This document shows, piece after piece, positions 9,962 to 17,702 of a DNA stretch of 43,718 bases. Each line of letters opens with the position of its first letter. Within the stretch, counting starts at the first letter, position 1. The notes below the pieces were generated by a model. It did not search any database, was not told where the DNA came from, and saw nothing but the letters and a program-made list of their open reading frames with translations. Source of the stretch: Cyanobacteria bacterium SZAS LIN-3 (GTDB lineage: Bacteria > Cyanobacteriota > Vampirovibrionia > Obscuribacterales > Obscuribacteraceae); NCBI GenBank assembly GCA_018266215.1, contig JAFEAV010000054.1, positions 1 to 43,718 on the forward strand. The letters run 5' to 3'. The position numbers and the translations under genes were made by a program.

Positions 9962-10414
9962 TTGTTCCGTCTGCCCCGACTTGGTATTTGATGAGCGGCC
10001 TATCATCAACTTTTGCCTCGAGCTTGAGTGCCAGGTTAGCGCGAGTTTTGTCTATGCTTGCGCCCGCATAAAGCGCACTTCATTTCCAGTTGGATAGGCA
10101 TGGGGACAGGCTTTGAAGCACATACAAAAATGAGAGCGCGCATATCATTAGCGGCCTCTCAATGAAACGGGATGTTAAGTATCTATCTATACAATTCTTT
10201 GTTTGGTTCATAGCGCGATTTCTTGATATCAGATGAGATCTATCCACCCGATACCTTGATTCAGAGATCTATAGCTCCCAGCAACCAGTAATACATCCGC
10301 GCCCAGAATTTTTCGTGCACACGTGCGCGGAACTGGACACGGTCTGGAGCCCAAGCTTTCTGAACCACTGGTATCGACATGTTCAACGCTTTTTTGGAAA
10401 GAAAGGACACTACC
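9962..10414. other. 450-nt intergenic region
   Basis: Lies between dapE and the first of two tandem anchored paralogs, both on the plus strand. It is AT-richer than its flanks and contains a TATACAAT string near 10186 without a convincing -35 partner. I see no clear terminator for the dap operon and no coding frame. The 501-aa open frame on the minus strand that starts inside this region is a mirror of the GC-rich gene that follows. Confidence 0.4.
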
Positions 10415-11653
10415 ATGAGCAGAACTCTGGTACTGCTTTCTGCCCTTGTTGCTGCCGCTGTGCTGGCTGTCGCAGGGGGACTTTACTTTGGACCGGACTA
10501 CTCGTCCATCAACAACGTTCGTTTCGACCAGGGCCGGGCGCCCTCGCAGATTTTCATGCCGCCGTCCAGCGACAAGGAGTCTCGCATCGTCCGTCATCCC
10601 AACGCCGACGGCAGCGCCTTCGACGAGGTCTGGATGCGTGATGGCACCACCAAGCGCGTCGTCTACGATACGCGCATGCTGCTGCGTCAGGTGTTCGCCT
10701 ATTACCAGGCCCCCAAAGGCCAGGAGCAGGGCGCTCTCAAGTACACCAAGGAGCACAACTCCGATGGTCACCTGATCGCCGAACGTCACCTGCGCCCCGA
10801 CGGCTCGCTTGAAATGGACGGCATTTTCCTTGCCGACGGCACCTACATGCGGCGGCTGTTCTTCCCGGGCAAGTCCGCCACTGCCGATGGTCTCGTCGTC
10901 GCTTCCCTGCGTTACTTTGACCGGACCTGGAACCCTCTCTCGCAGACGGACAACCGCGCCGACGGCACGCGCGAGATGCAGCAAGTCTGGGTGAAGGACG
11001 ACCGCACCCATTCCTGGACCAGCTATGCCGCCGACGGCATGACGGCCCTGTGGATGGAGAAGGTCAAGGACGGCGACTACTACCGTGCCGACTACGTCGA
11101 CGGTGGTCCCGGTATGCGTCTGGAGACGGTCAACAAGTACGACGGCACCGCCTTCACGTGGTACCGGCCGGACTTCACGGCCTCGCTCAAGGTCGCCTTC
11201 GTCAACACCAAGCATGTCCAGTACACCGTCATGGGTCCCAACGGCAAGCCGCTTTTCACCGCCGACTGGGGGCCCAACTATTCCGCCAAGGCAGATGCCG
11301 CCGGAGACTATCCGCGAGCTCTGGAGAGTGTCGACCGCTACGATGCCGACGGCAAGATCTCGGTGCGCTACTCCTTCGACAACAAGGGAGTGCTCACCTC
11401 CGTCACGCTCTTCCAGGGTGTCACCACCTACGGTGCGCGTCTGGTCTATGACGTCGACGCCGACGGTTGGGCGACCAAGGTGACGACCTACGACGAAAAC
11501 TTTAAGAACGACGGCGGCAAAGTCGTCGCTCGTGCCAACAGTCGTCGTTTCGCCGATGACCCGGCGGCCAAGGTCATCCCCAGCTTCGAACTGCCGCCCC
11601 TCAAGGACGGCCTGAAGCTGTGGGGCGAACCGCCACACTACGGACCATACTGA
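10415..11653 (+). CDS. Membrane-anchored protein of a tandem paralog pair (copy 1)
   Basis: I do not recognise a named family. Residues about 4-24 form a hydrophobic signal anchor; the remaining ~390 residues should be outside the cytoplasm. The body is built from short beta-type units carrying D-G-T/S turns (ADGSAFD, RDGTTK, PDGSLEMDG, ADGTYMR, ADGTREM), reminiscent of MORN_2/YwqK-like or YD-like strand repeats. The start at 10415 has AAAGGA about 8 nt upstream; an in-frame ATG at 10379 has no ribosome site. Copy 2 follows 86 nt downstream and shares blocks such as SQIF-P, R-V/I-RHP-ADGSA and MRDGTTK, so the pair arose by duplication. Function unknown. Confidence 0.75.
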   Translation: MSRTLVLLSALVAAAVLAVAGGLYFGPDYSSINNVRFDQGRAPSQIFMPPSSDKESRIVRHPNADGSAFDEVWMRDGTTKRVVYDTRMLLRQVFAYYQAPKGQEQGALKYTKEHNSDGHLIAERHLRPDGSLEMDGIFLADGTYMRRLFFPGKSATADGLVVASLRYFDRTWNPLSQTDNRADGTREMQQVWVKDDRTHSWTSYAADGMTALWMEKVKDGDYYRADYVDGGPGMRLETVNKYDGTAFTWYRPDFTASLKVAFVNTKHVQYTVMGPNGKPLFTADWGPNYSAKADAAGDYPRALESVDRYDADGKISVRYSFDNKGVLTSVTLFQGVTTYGARLVYDVDADGWATKVTTYDENFKNDGGKVVARANSRRFADDPAAKVIPSFELPPLKDGLKLWGEPPHYGPY

Positions 11654-11660
11654 CTGACGC

Positions 11661-11687
11661 GGCCGACTGGAGCGTTTCCAGCCGGCC
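11661..11687 (+). promoter_or_regulatory. Hairpin between the tandem paralogs
   Basis: GGCCG-a-CTGGA (11661-11671) pairs with TCCAG-c-CGGCC (11677-11687) across a short loop, 8 nt after the first stop. No T-tract follows, so it looks like an mRNA stability or processing structure rather than a terminator. Confidence 0.4.
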
Positions 11688-11739
11688 CGACTCTCAGGTA
11701 GGTTCTCCTGCTCACACGAACAGAAAGAGAACATAATCT

Positions 11740-12978
11740 ATGAGCAAGACTCCAATACTCATAACCATCGCAGCTGTTGCCGGCATCTCGGCTGCAGCCG
11801 CGGCCTTCATCATTCATCGTTCGGAGCAAAATGCCACTGATGTGCATTTTGCCCAGGGCCAGCCACGGTCGCAGATCTTCCTGCCCGTGCAGCCGCGCAA
11901 GGAAGAGCGCATCATTCGCCATCCCCAGGCCGACGGCAGTGCCGTCGATGATGTCCTCATGCGAGACGGTACGACCAAGCAGATCGTGTACGACAAACAG
12001 ATGACTCTTCGAGAAGTGCGTGCGTACTTCAAGGCCGCTCTCGACCAGGAGCGCGGCCCGCTGATGTACACCAAGCAGCACGACGAGACCGGTCACCTGT
12101 CTGCCGAGCGGCACCTCCGCCTGGACGGCTCGCTGGAAATGGAGGGGCGCTTCAACCCCGACAAGACCTACGTCCGCACCCTGTACTACCCCGGCAAATC
12201 GGCCAATGCCCGCGATCTCGTGGTCATGACCGAGCAGGTCTTCGACAAGTGGTGGCATCCCGAAGCCCAGACCGACTATCGACCCGACGGCACCAAGAAA
12301 CTGGTGCACACATGGGGCGACGGCCTGGAGGAGATGTTCAACAACTTCGCCGAGGACGGCAAGACGCTGGTGTCGCAGGTCGAGCTTAAGCGCGGCTCGT
12401 ACTACACGGCCCTCTACTACCCGGACGGCGTCAACATCATGGTGGAAGGACTGAACACCTACGAAGGCTCGACCTTCCAGTGGTATCGGCCCGACCACTC
12501 GCTGCGTCTGAAGGTGACCTACACCAACGCTTCTGCCGACGAGATCATCCTCACCGATGACCACGGCAAACTCCTGTACAAGCAAGTCTGGTACAAGGAC
12601 TACAGCGGCGGCATGGTCAATGGCACCTGGCCTCTGCGTCTCGATCATCTGGACCACTTCAATGACCAGGGCGCAGTCGACATCCGCTACGAGTTCAGCA
12701 GCGGTACGAAGAGGCTCCAGTCGGTGACGTACTTCGAAGGCACCGAATTGTATGGTCAGCGCACCATCTATTCGGTCGGCTTCGACGGTGTTCGCGCCAC
12801 AACGGTGCAGCACTATGACAAGGACAACAAGGGCGACGGCGGCAAACCCGCTACCGGCGCTCTGAGCAAGTCCTTCACCCTTGAGCCCGGGACGGTCAAG
12901 TATCCCGAGTTTCAGCTGCCGCCGATGAAAGAAGGCCTGAGCCTTTACGGACAGCGCTACATGTTCCGCGACCGCTGA
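11740..12978 (+). CDS. Membrane-anchored protein of a tandem paralog pair (copy 2)
   Basis: Paralog of the preceding gene, 412 aa. It has the same layout: hydrophobic anchor at about 5-24, then the shared blocks SQIFLP, RIIRHPQADGSA, LMRDGTTK, ERHLRLDGSLEMEG and a C-terminal L-P-P-M/L-K-E/D-GL-L-G segment. The two diverge strongly between blocks, so duplication is not recent. A weak AAAGAGA stands about 10 nt before the ATG. No catalytic motif is visible. The pattern suggests an extracytoplasmic beta-rich binding or scaffold protein, which is inference. Confidence 0.75.
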   Translation: MSKTPILITIAAVAGISAAAAAFIIHRSEQNATDVHFAQGQPRSQIFLPVQPRKEERIIRHPQADGSAVDDVLMRDGTTKQIVYDKQMTLREVRAYFKAALDQERGPLMYTKQHDETGHLSAERHLRLDGSLEMEGRFNPDKTYVRTLYYPGKSANARDLVVMTEQVFDKWWHPEAQTDYRPDGTKKLVHTWGDGLEEMFNNFAEDGKTLVSQVELKRGSYYTALYYPDGVNIMVEGLNTYEGSTFQWYRPDHSLRLKVTYTNASADEIILTDDHGKLLYKQVWYKDYSGGMVNGTWPLRLDHLDHFNDQGAVDIRYEFSSGTKRLQSVTYFEGTELYGQRTIYSVGFDGVRATTVQHYDKDNKGDGGKPATGALSKSFTLEPGTVKYPEFQLPPMKEGLSLYGQRYMFRDR

Positions 12979-13005
12979 GATAGCGACCGCGGCCTCACAA
13001 ACAAA

Positions 13006-13057
13006 ACGGGCGCGGGATCAATCTCGCAAGGGGCGGCTCTGCCGTGCCTGCGCCCGT
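13006..13057 (+). repeat. Inverted repeat upstream of the coiled-coil gene
   Basis: ACGGGCGC (13006-13013) is repeated inverted as GCGCCCGT (13050-13057). A smaller GC-rich hairpin (GGGGCGGCTCTGCC region) lies inside. It follows the second paralog's stop and covers a possible GTG start at 13044, which favours the TTG start at 13074 for the next gene. Confidence 0.4.
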
Positions 13058-13073
13058 CCTTCAAGGACCCGAA

Positions 13074-13943
13074 TTGAAAAATACCCCTACTTCTGAACAG
13101 CTGCAAGCGCGCACAAGGCTGTTTGCGTCCTTTTCCAGGGACTATCCGGACCTCCTCCAGTCTTACGTCGACGTCCTGCGGGTCGCCGTCGCCGCGGAGG
13201 AGCGTCTGCGCGCCTTGCACCAGAAGCGCTACAACGACGCCGTCAACGCGTCGAACAAGCTGCACAACGCGGCGACCGCGGCGGCCTTCACCGCGTATCG
13301 GCAGGCCACCGGCGCTCGCTTCGACTACTTCCGTCAGGCTCAGCAGGACCTGCGTGACGCGCTTAACCGCGACATCCAGGCCGCCAATGACGTCTATCAG
13401 GCGGCAGAAAAGATCGCTCGCCAGGGCGTCAACGAGCGCTTCGCTGCCCTCGAACTGCAACTGACGGCCATGCACCAGGCCGCAATCGAACTGCGCGATC
13501 CGGCAATCGCCGCGCGTGGTGTCGAGGAGTATCAGGCCGCCCGCGGCTCTTTGATTGCCGAAATCACCGAGGCGCTGGCTCCGGCCCGTGCCGTCTACGA
13601 CCGCTGCATCGCCGACATGCACACGGTCTTCCAGGCCGAGACCGCCCGTCTCGATGCCGAGATGAGAGACTACGACGCGCCGCATGTGGCCACCCGCACG
13701 AGTCAAATCGACGCCGACAAAGCGCGCCACGCGCGAGTCAGTGCGGATGCCTACATGAGGCGTTATCACAGCGAAACTGCGCTGGATCATCTCCTCATCA
13801 GCCAGGCGGGCAACCGTCTGGACCAACTGGAACTGTTCATGCAAACCGGTGACCGCGCTCGCCTCCTGCGTTCCTTCGCCGAAGCCCGCCAGCTCTTCCA
13901 TGAGCAGGTGGAAACGGCGATGGCGGAGGAAAGCCAGGACTAA
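13074..13943 (+). CDS. Cytoplasmic coiled-coil protein
   Basis: A 289-aa, almost entirely helical protein rich in Ala, Gln, Arg and Glu, with heptad-like spacing through most of its length (about 30-285). There is no signal peptide, membrane segment or enzymatic motif. The start is uncertain: TTG at 13074 has AAGGA 6 nt upstream, while GTG at 13044 would add ten residues but lies in an inverted repeat. It sits between the anchored paralogs and an FCP1-like phosphatase, all on the plus strand with gaps under 100 nt, so cotranscription is likely. Family not recognised. Confidence 0.7.
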   Translation: MKNTPTSEQLQARTRLFASFSRDYPDLLQSYVDVLRVAVAAEERLRALHQKRYNDAVNASNKLHNAATAAAFTAYRQATGARFDYFRQAQQDLRDALNRDIQAANDVYQAAEKIARQGVNERFAALELQLTAMHQAAIELRDPAIAARGVEEYQAARGSLIAEITEALAPARAVYDRCIADMHTVFQAETARLDAEMRDYDAPHVATRTSQIDADKARHARVSADAYMRRYHSETALDHLLISQAGNRLDQLELFMQTGDRARLLRSFAEARQLFHEQVETAMAEESQD

Positions 13944-14001
13944 AGCCGGTTTCAGCAGTTCTTCCCCTCAACTCCAACCCTATCTAGAAAGGAGAGGCAC
14001 C

Positions 14002-14607
14002 ATGGATGATACCAATGTCAATGTCCCCGCTGCCGCTCAGAAGAAACCGCTTCTCATTCTAGACATGGATGAGACGCTCTTGTTCGGTGTCGACCTTGAA
14101 GATGACGACAAGGCCAAGCGCATCCCGCTGCCCGGCGTCGCCGTCGATTTTCAGATCGACACCGTTCTGTACTACAAGCGCCCGCATCTGGATGAGTTTC
14201 TCCGCCGGATGTGGAAAGTCTACGACCTGGCCGTCTGGTCGTTCGCCGGTGCGACGTTTGTGGAAGGCGCCACGGCTCAGTTCATGACCGGGCACCCGAC
14301 GCCGCTTTTCGTCTGGAACGGCAAGCGCTCGTCGCACAAGACTGTGTTTGAGCCCTACTACCAGCGTGTGCGGGTTAAGAACCTGAAGCACGTCTGGAAG
14401 CTGGGCTTCGACAAAAACCGCACGCTGATCGTCGAGGATTCGCCCGAAAAGTGCATCCTCAACTACGGCAATGCCGTTTACATCAAAGAGTTTGTCGGCG
14501 ACCAGGGTGACGAGGAGCTCCTCCACCTGGCCGCTTATCTCGAGACCCTCGTGCACGAGCCCAGCTTCCGCAAGGTGGAAAAGCGGCACTGGCGCGAGAA
14601 GTTTTAA
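14002..14607 (+). CDS. NLI/FCP1-like HAD phosphatase
   Basis: HAD-superfamily phosphatase resembling the FCP1/SCP (NIF) catalytic domain. The nucleophile motif DxDxT is DMDET (about 24-28, in LILDMDETLL). It continues with the KRPHLDEFL block typical of FCP1-like domains, a VWSFAGATF segment, Lys in VKNLKHVWK, and VEDSP in place of the usual DDSP near 145. At 201 aa it is a bare catalytic domain with no BRCT or other extension. Members dephosphorylate Ser/Thr in eukaryotes; bacterial roles are poorly known. The ATG at 14002 has a strong AAAGGAGAGG ribosome site. Part of a plus-strand run with the coiled-coil protein upstream and a mini-membrane protein 26 nt downstream. Confidence 0.83.
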   Translation: MDDTNVNVPAAAQKKPLLILDMDETLLFGVDLEDDDKAKRIPLPGVAVDFQIDTVLYYKRPHLDEFLRRMWKVYDLAVWSFAGATFVEGATAQFMTGHPTPLFVWNGKRSSHKTVFEPYYQRVRVKNLKHVWKLGFDKNRTLIVEDSPEKCILNYGNAVYIKEFVGDQGDEELLHLAAYLETLVHEPSFRKVEKRHWREKF

Positions 14608-14633
14608 AATCCAACATCCATTTGAAAGAATCT

Positions 14634-14825
14634 ATGAGCAATCCAGCCAAATTTTACCAGGCCGTTCTCGCCCTCGGCGTGAGCGCGCTTTTCTGCATCG
14701 CCATCCTTCTCTTCGTCATCGGCTTTGCAGCCTACTGCGCCGGCGGCTGGCTGGCCAGCGTCATCACCCTGGCGGTCGTTTGCACCGTCGTCGTTGGCGG
14801 TGCACTGTTGTGGTGGTACCGCTAG
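14634..14825 (+). CDS. Small two-helix membrane protein
   Basis: A 63-aa protein with two hydrophobic helices (about 11-33 and 36-59) joined by a tight CAGG turn and ending in WWYR, so both ends would lie on the same side of the membrane. GAAAGAA lies 5-6 nt before the ATG. It follows the phosphatase by 26 nt and precedes the mgtE leader. No family recognised. Confidence 0.6.
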   Translation: MSNPAKFYQAVLALGVSALFCIAILLFVIGFAAYCAGGWLASVITLAVVCTVVVGGALLWWYR

Positions 14826-14897
14826 GACACTGCCTCACTAAGCGCCTGATTCCGACCTCACTAAGGAACACGAAAGTGGACACAGACCCTTCATTAC

Positions 14898-14934
14898 CGA
14901 GGGCTCAGCACACGCTGCTGAGCCTCGCTTTCTA
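14898..14934 (+). terminator. Terminator-like hairpin upstream of mgtE
   Basis: CGAGGGCTCAGCA (14898-14910) pairs with TGCTGAGCCTCG (14916-14927) with one bulged G and a five-base loop, followed by CTTTCT. It could end the upstream transcript or act as an attenuator for mgtE about 100 nt downstream. Confidence 0.5.
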
Positions 14935-14935
14935 G

Positions 14936-14967
14936 CGCCGCCACTGCTTTGAACAGCACGGGCGGCG
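14936..14967 (+). promoter_or_regulatory. Second hairpin in the mgtE leader
   Basis: CGCCGCC (14936-14942) pairs with GGCGGCG (14961-14967), with an inner TGCT/AGCA arm. It comes 8 nt after the terminator-like hairpin and 65 nt before the mgtE ATG. I do not see the conserved M-box (Mg2+ riboswitch) core, so any regulatory role is inferred from position and structure. Confidence 0.3.
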
Positions 14968-15032
14968 AACGTGTCGGCACAACCGATGCGTCTTTCAACC
15001 GCCTGTAAGGCATTTCATCCTGGAGAAATACC

Positions 15033-16286
15033 ATGACGAAACTCGCTGAATTCAAAGCTCTGGACCCGGCGCAACAGCAGGGTCTTTTCCTCAACATGTC
15101 CTCGGCCGAACAGGTCGAACTGCTCATGGCCATGCCCACGGCCGAGCGCAAGATCTGGCTGCGTGTGCTGGATCCCGATGACGCCGCCGACGTGGTGCAG
15201 GGTGTGCCGCTCGCCGAGCGCGCTGGTCTCCTTGACCTGCTCGACCGCTCGGCCCGCAACGAAGTCTCCGCCCTCATGGCCTACGCCGAGGACTCGGCCG
15301 GTGGTCTGATGAGCCCGCGCTACGTGCGTGTGCGCCCCGACATGACCGTCGATGAGGCGACCAACTACGTGCGCCGCCAGAGCACTCGCTCGGTGGAGAC
15401 CATCCACTACGCCTACGTGCTCGACCTGGAGCAGAAGCTCCTCGGGGTCATCTCCTGCCGGCAGCTCCTCAGCGCCCAGCCGGAGACGCTCGTCTCGGCT
15501 CTGATGACGACCGATCTCGTGGTCGTCGATGAGCAGATGCACCAGGAGGAGGTTTCCAAAATCTTCTCGCGCTACTCGCTGCTGGCCATTCCCGTGGTCG
15601 GCAACGGTGGTCGCATGAAGGGTATCGTCACCGTCGACGATATCGTCACCGTCGTCCACGAAGAAGCGACCAAGGACATCCAGAAGATGGGTGGTTCGGA
15701 AGCGCTGGACGAGCCGTATCTCAAGATCGGCCTCTTCAAGATGTTCAAAAAGCGCGGCGGTTGGCTGATGGCGCTCTTCATCGGAGAACTGTTCACGGCT
15801 TCGGCCATGGGCTACTTCGAAGCGGAAATCGCCAAGGCAGTCGTCCTCGCGCTCTTCGTCCCCCTGATCATCTCCAGCGGCGGCAATTCCGGCTCGCAGG
15901 CGTCCACTCTTGTGATCCGCGCCATGGCCCTGGGCGAAGTGCGGCTTCTCGATTGGTGGCGGGTGGTGCGGCGTGAGGTCTTCACCGGCCTGATGCTCGG
16001 CGCCCTGCTCGGTCTCACCGGGCTGATTCGCATCCTGCTCTGGCAGGGTATGTTTCACACCTACGGCGAGCACGCTGTGCTCGTAGCCCTGACGGTCTCG
16101 CTCAGCCTGGTTGTGATCGTCCTCTGGGGCGGTCTGGCCGGCTCGGTGCTGCCGTTCATCATGCGGCGCATGGGCTTCGACCCGGCGACTGCATGCACGC
16201 CCTTCGTGGCGACGTTTGTCGACGTCACGGGGCTGATCATCTACTTCCAGCTCGCTCGCATTGTCCTTGCCGGGACCATGCTCTAA
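15033..16286 (+). CDS. mgtE: MgtE-family magnesium transporter
   Basis: Mg2+ channel/transporter of the inner membrane, working as a homodimer. The N-domain of short helical MgtE_N repeats is at about 1-85 (ending in MAYAEDSAGGLMS), two CBS domains at about 90-210 sense Mg2+, and the C-terminal pore domain of about five helices (about 245-415) carries the signature PLIISSGGNSGSQAS. At 417 aa it is slightly short because the N-domain is compact. GGAG lies 8-9 nt before the ATG. It has a structured leader and ends in its own strong terminator, so it is probably a separate unit. Confidence 0.95.
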   Translation: MTKLAEFKALDPAQQQGLFLNMSSAEQVELLMAMPTAERKIWLRVLDPDDAADVVQGVPLAERAGLLDLLDRSARNEVSALMAYAEDSAGGLMSPRYVRVRPDMTVDEATNYVRRQSTRSVETIHYAYVLDLEQKLLGVISCRQLLSAQPETLVSALMTTDLVVVDEQMHQEEVSKIFSRYSLLAIPVVGNGGRMKGIVTVDDIVTVVHEEATKDIQKMGGSEALDEPYLKIGLFKMFKKRGGWLMALFIGELFTASAMGYFEAEIAKAVVLALFVPLIISSGGNSGSQASTLVIRAMALGEVRLLDWWRVVRREVFTGLMLGALLGLTGLIRILLWQGMFHTYGEHAVLVALTVSLSLVVIVLWGGLAGSVLPFIMRRMGFDPATACTPFVATFVDVTGLIIYFQLARIVLAGTML

Positions 16287-16314
16287 GTCGAGCACTAATA
16301 GCAAAGTCGGAAAC

Positions 16315-16364
16315 AGCAGAGGGTCGATGCTCACCAGATGTGGTGGCGTACCCTCTGCTCTTTT
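16315..16364 (+). terminator. Intrinsic terminator of mgtE
   Basis: AGCAGAGGGT (16315-16324) and ACCCTCTGCT (16350-16359) form a perfect 10-bp stem. The loop holds a further CACCA/TGGTG stem, and CTTTT follows. It lies 29 nt after the stop. Confidence 0.85.
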
Positions 16365-16405
16365 CCAGGCTCCAAGAAAAATTCAAATTAGAAAGAATAC
16401 CCGCA

Positions 16406-16831
16406 ATGAAAATCTTCCATTGCCTGGCTCTGGCATCGGCGCTCGTTCTCGCGACCGCTGCCGCGCCCGCCCTGGCCGCCGACACCGATGTGCCTGTGGC
16501 TCCGGCTTTTTCCAAAGCCCCGCTGCCGCCGCTGCCCGCCAACGTCATCGTCGTCGGTCCCGGTCAGCAGTACCAGACCAAGAAGGGCGATTACGTCGTC
16601 GCTGTCCACGGTGCCAACGTCTACGCCGAGGAAGGCGCGCACGTCGACGCCTATGACGGCGCCTTCGTCGATGCCGAGCACGGCTCGACCGTGACGGCCT
16701 ACTCCGGCTCGATCATCAACGCCTACGACGGCACCAGGGTGACGGCCGAAGCCGGCTCCTACGTGGTGGCCGAAAACGCCAATCTGGTCATCGCTAAGAA
16801 GGGCGCCAAGGTCATCGTCGAAGTCGAGTAA
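16406..16831 (+). CDS. Secreted octapeptide-repeat beta-solenoid protein
   Basis: A 141-aa protein with a signal peptide (about 1-25, cleavage after ALA) and a Pro-rich linker (about 29-50). From about residue 64 to 135 come nine back-to-back eight-residue repeats of the form V-x-A-x-x-G-x-x: VVAVHGAN, VYAEEGAH, VDAYDGAF, VDAEHGST, VTAYSGSI, INAYDGTR, VTAEAGSY, VVAENANL, VIAKKGAK. Such strict short spacing predicts a small beta-solenoid or beta-roll. Acidic residues at positions 4-5 of several repeats might bind cations, which is inference. The ATG at 16406 is the natural start of the signal peptide; the ribosome site is weak. Terminators lie on both sides, so it is monocistronic. No named family recognised. 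Confidence 0.75.
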   Translation: MKIFHCLALASALVLATAAAPALAADTDVPVAPAFSKAPLPPLPANVIVVGPGQQYQTKKGDYVVAVHGANVYAEEGAHVDAYDGAFVDAEHGSTVTAYSGSIINAYDGTRVTAEAGSYVVAENANLVIAKKGAKVIVEVE

Positions 16832-16860
16832 GACCCGCGTATTTCTCAGCAGGTTAGCCT

Positions 16861-16914
16861 AAAGAAATAGCGTAGCTTCATGGTTTTCCGTGAAGCTGCG
16901 CTATTTTTCTTTTC
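16861..16914. terminator. Bidirectional intrinsic terminator
   Basis: AATAGCG-t-AGCTTCA (16866-16880) pairs with TGAAGCT-g-CGCTATT (16891-16905). A T-rich tract follows on the plus strand and an A-rich tract (AAAGA) precedes it, so it could serve both the secreted repeat gene and the convergent minus-strand gene ending at 17008. Confidence 0.85.
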
Positions 16915-17007
16915 CGTTTTTTTTGCCTGATAATACTAAGGTAAATAGTATAACAGCTGAAAATAGAGTCAAAAGATGTGTTGGAGCCGTTCCCTCGGCC
17001 GGGACCT

Positions 17008-17688
17008 TCAGCGGGCGGCGTATTTGTATGCGGGTGATGATGCCGCGAACAGGCCCCTCAGGTCCTTGTAAGGGATTTCGAAACTCTGCACTCCAAAGGC
17101 GTTGCAGCCCAGATTGCTAAAGGTGAAAGTGACTTTGTCCTTGTCGAAAAGGAAACCATCGAAGGGACGATTCTCCGCAGTCAGGTCATTATAGAAATCA
17201 CTCTCTTTCATTGAGGTGTCGCTCATTGCCCGAGCCATTGGTTTTGCCACAATGGCGCTCAATTTTTCTTTGTCTATTTTCCGCCCGAAAAACTCTTCCA
17301 CCGACATTTTTTTGATTTGCGGCTTGAGTTTGTAGTTTAGCGGCACATAAAAGCCGTTGCGGTGTGCGCCTCCCCGGCGGAAGAAGGTGAATCCTGTGCT
17401 GACCGAGTCGGTGTCAACGAAGGTTTTGGAAAATGTCATTTCCACCAGATCATGATAGGCGTTTTCGTTCATGGCTCTTTGCACCAGCGTGTTCAGCTTC
17501 TTGCATACGGCAGTGTTTTTGCCGCTGAACTGTGGATATTTGACGAGCACCTTTCCTTCATCTCGGCGGAAATTGGCGGTAACGTTTTTGACCGCAATCT
17601 GCGTATCGGCTGGGGCGGCTGAGGCCGGGTGGCAGAGTACCCCGGCGGCGAGCAGGGCGAGAACGAAGGAGCTACGCATTTTTATCAT
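17008..17688 (-). CDS. Secreted DUF3298/RsiV-like protein
   Basis: A 226-aa protein with a signal peptide (about 1-24, ending in ASA). The body resembles DUF3298/RsiV-type extracytoplasmic domains: an N-terminal part with KVLVKYPQFSG, a middle stretch ending in VEEFFG, and a C-terminal block FTFSNLGCNAFGVQSFEIP-YKDL typical of that fold's last strands. Those domains occur in anti-sigma factors and lysozyme-binding proteins, but no cytoplasmic anti-sigma part is present here. The start at 17688 has GAAAGGAG about 7 nt upstream. It lies 14 nt after the PDZ gene, so the two are probably one operon. Fold assignment is tentative. Confidence 0.65.
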   Translation of the reverse strand: MIKMRSSFVLALLAAGVLCHPASAAPADTQIAVKNVTANFRRDEGKVLVKYPQFSGKNTAVCKKLNTLVQRAMNENAYHDLVEMTFSKTFVDTDSVSTGFTFFRRGGAHRNGFYVPLNYKLKPQIKKMSVEEFFGRKIDKEKLSAIVAKPMARAMSDTSMKESDFYNDLTAENRPFDGFLFDKDKVTFTFSNLGCNAFGVQSFEIPYKDLRGLFAASSPAYKYAAR

Positions 17689-17702
17689 TTCAATACTCCT
17701 TT

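Noticed and set aside
10229..11734. 501-aa minus-strand open frame (and 391-aa frame at 11638-12813) opposite the tandem paralogs
   Set aside because: Shadow frames caused by third-position GC bias; the plus-strand proteins share conserved blocks and have ribosome sites.
14826..15032. M-box Mg2+ riboswitch upstream of mgtE
   Set aside because: The leader is structured but the conserved M-box core is not visible; reported only as an unexplained leader.
15015..16334. 439-aa minus-strand open frame opposite mgtE
   Set aside because: MgtE on the plus strand is certain; the opposite frame is His/Asp-rich nonsense typical of mirrors.
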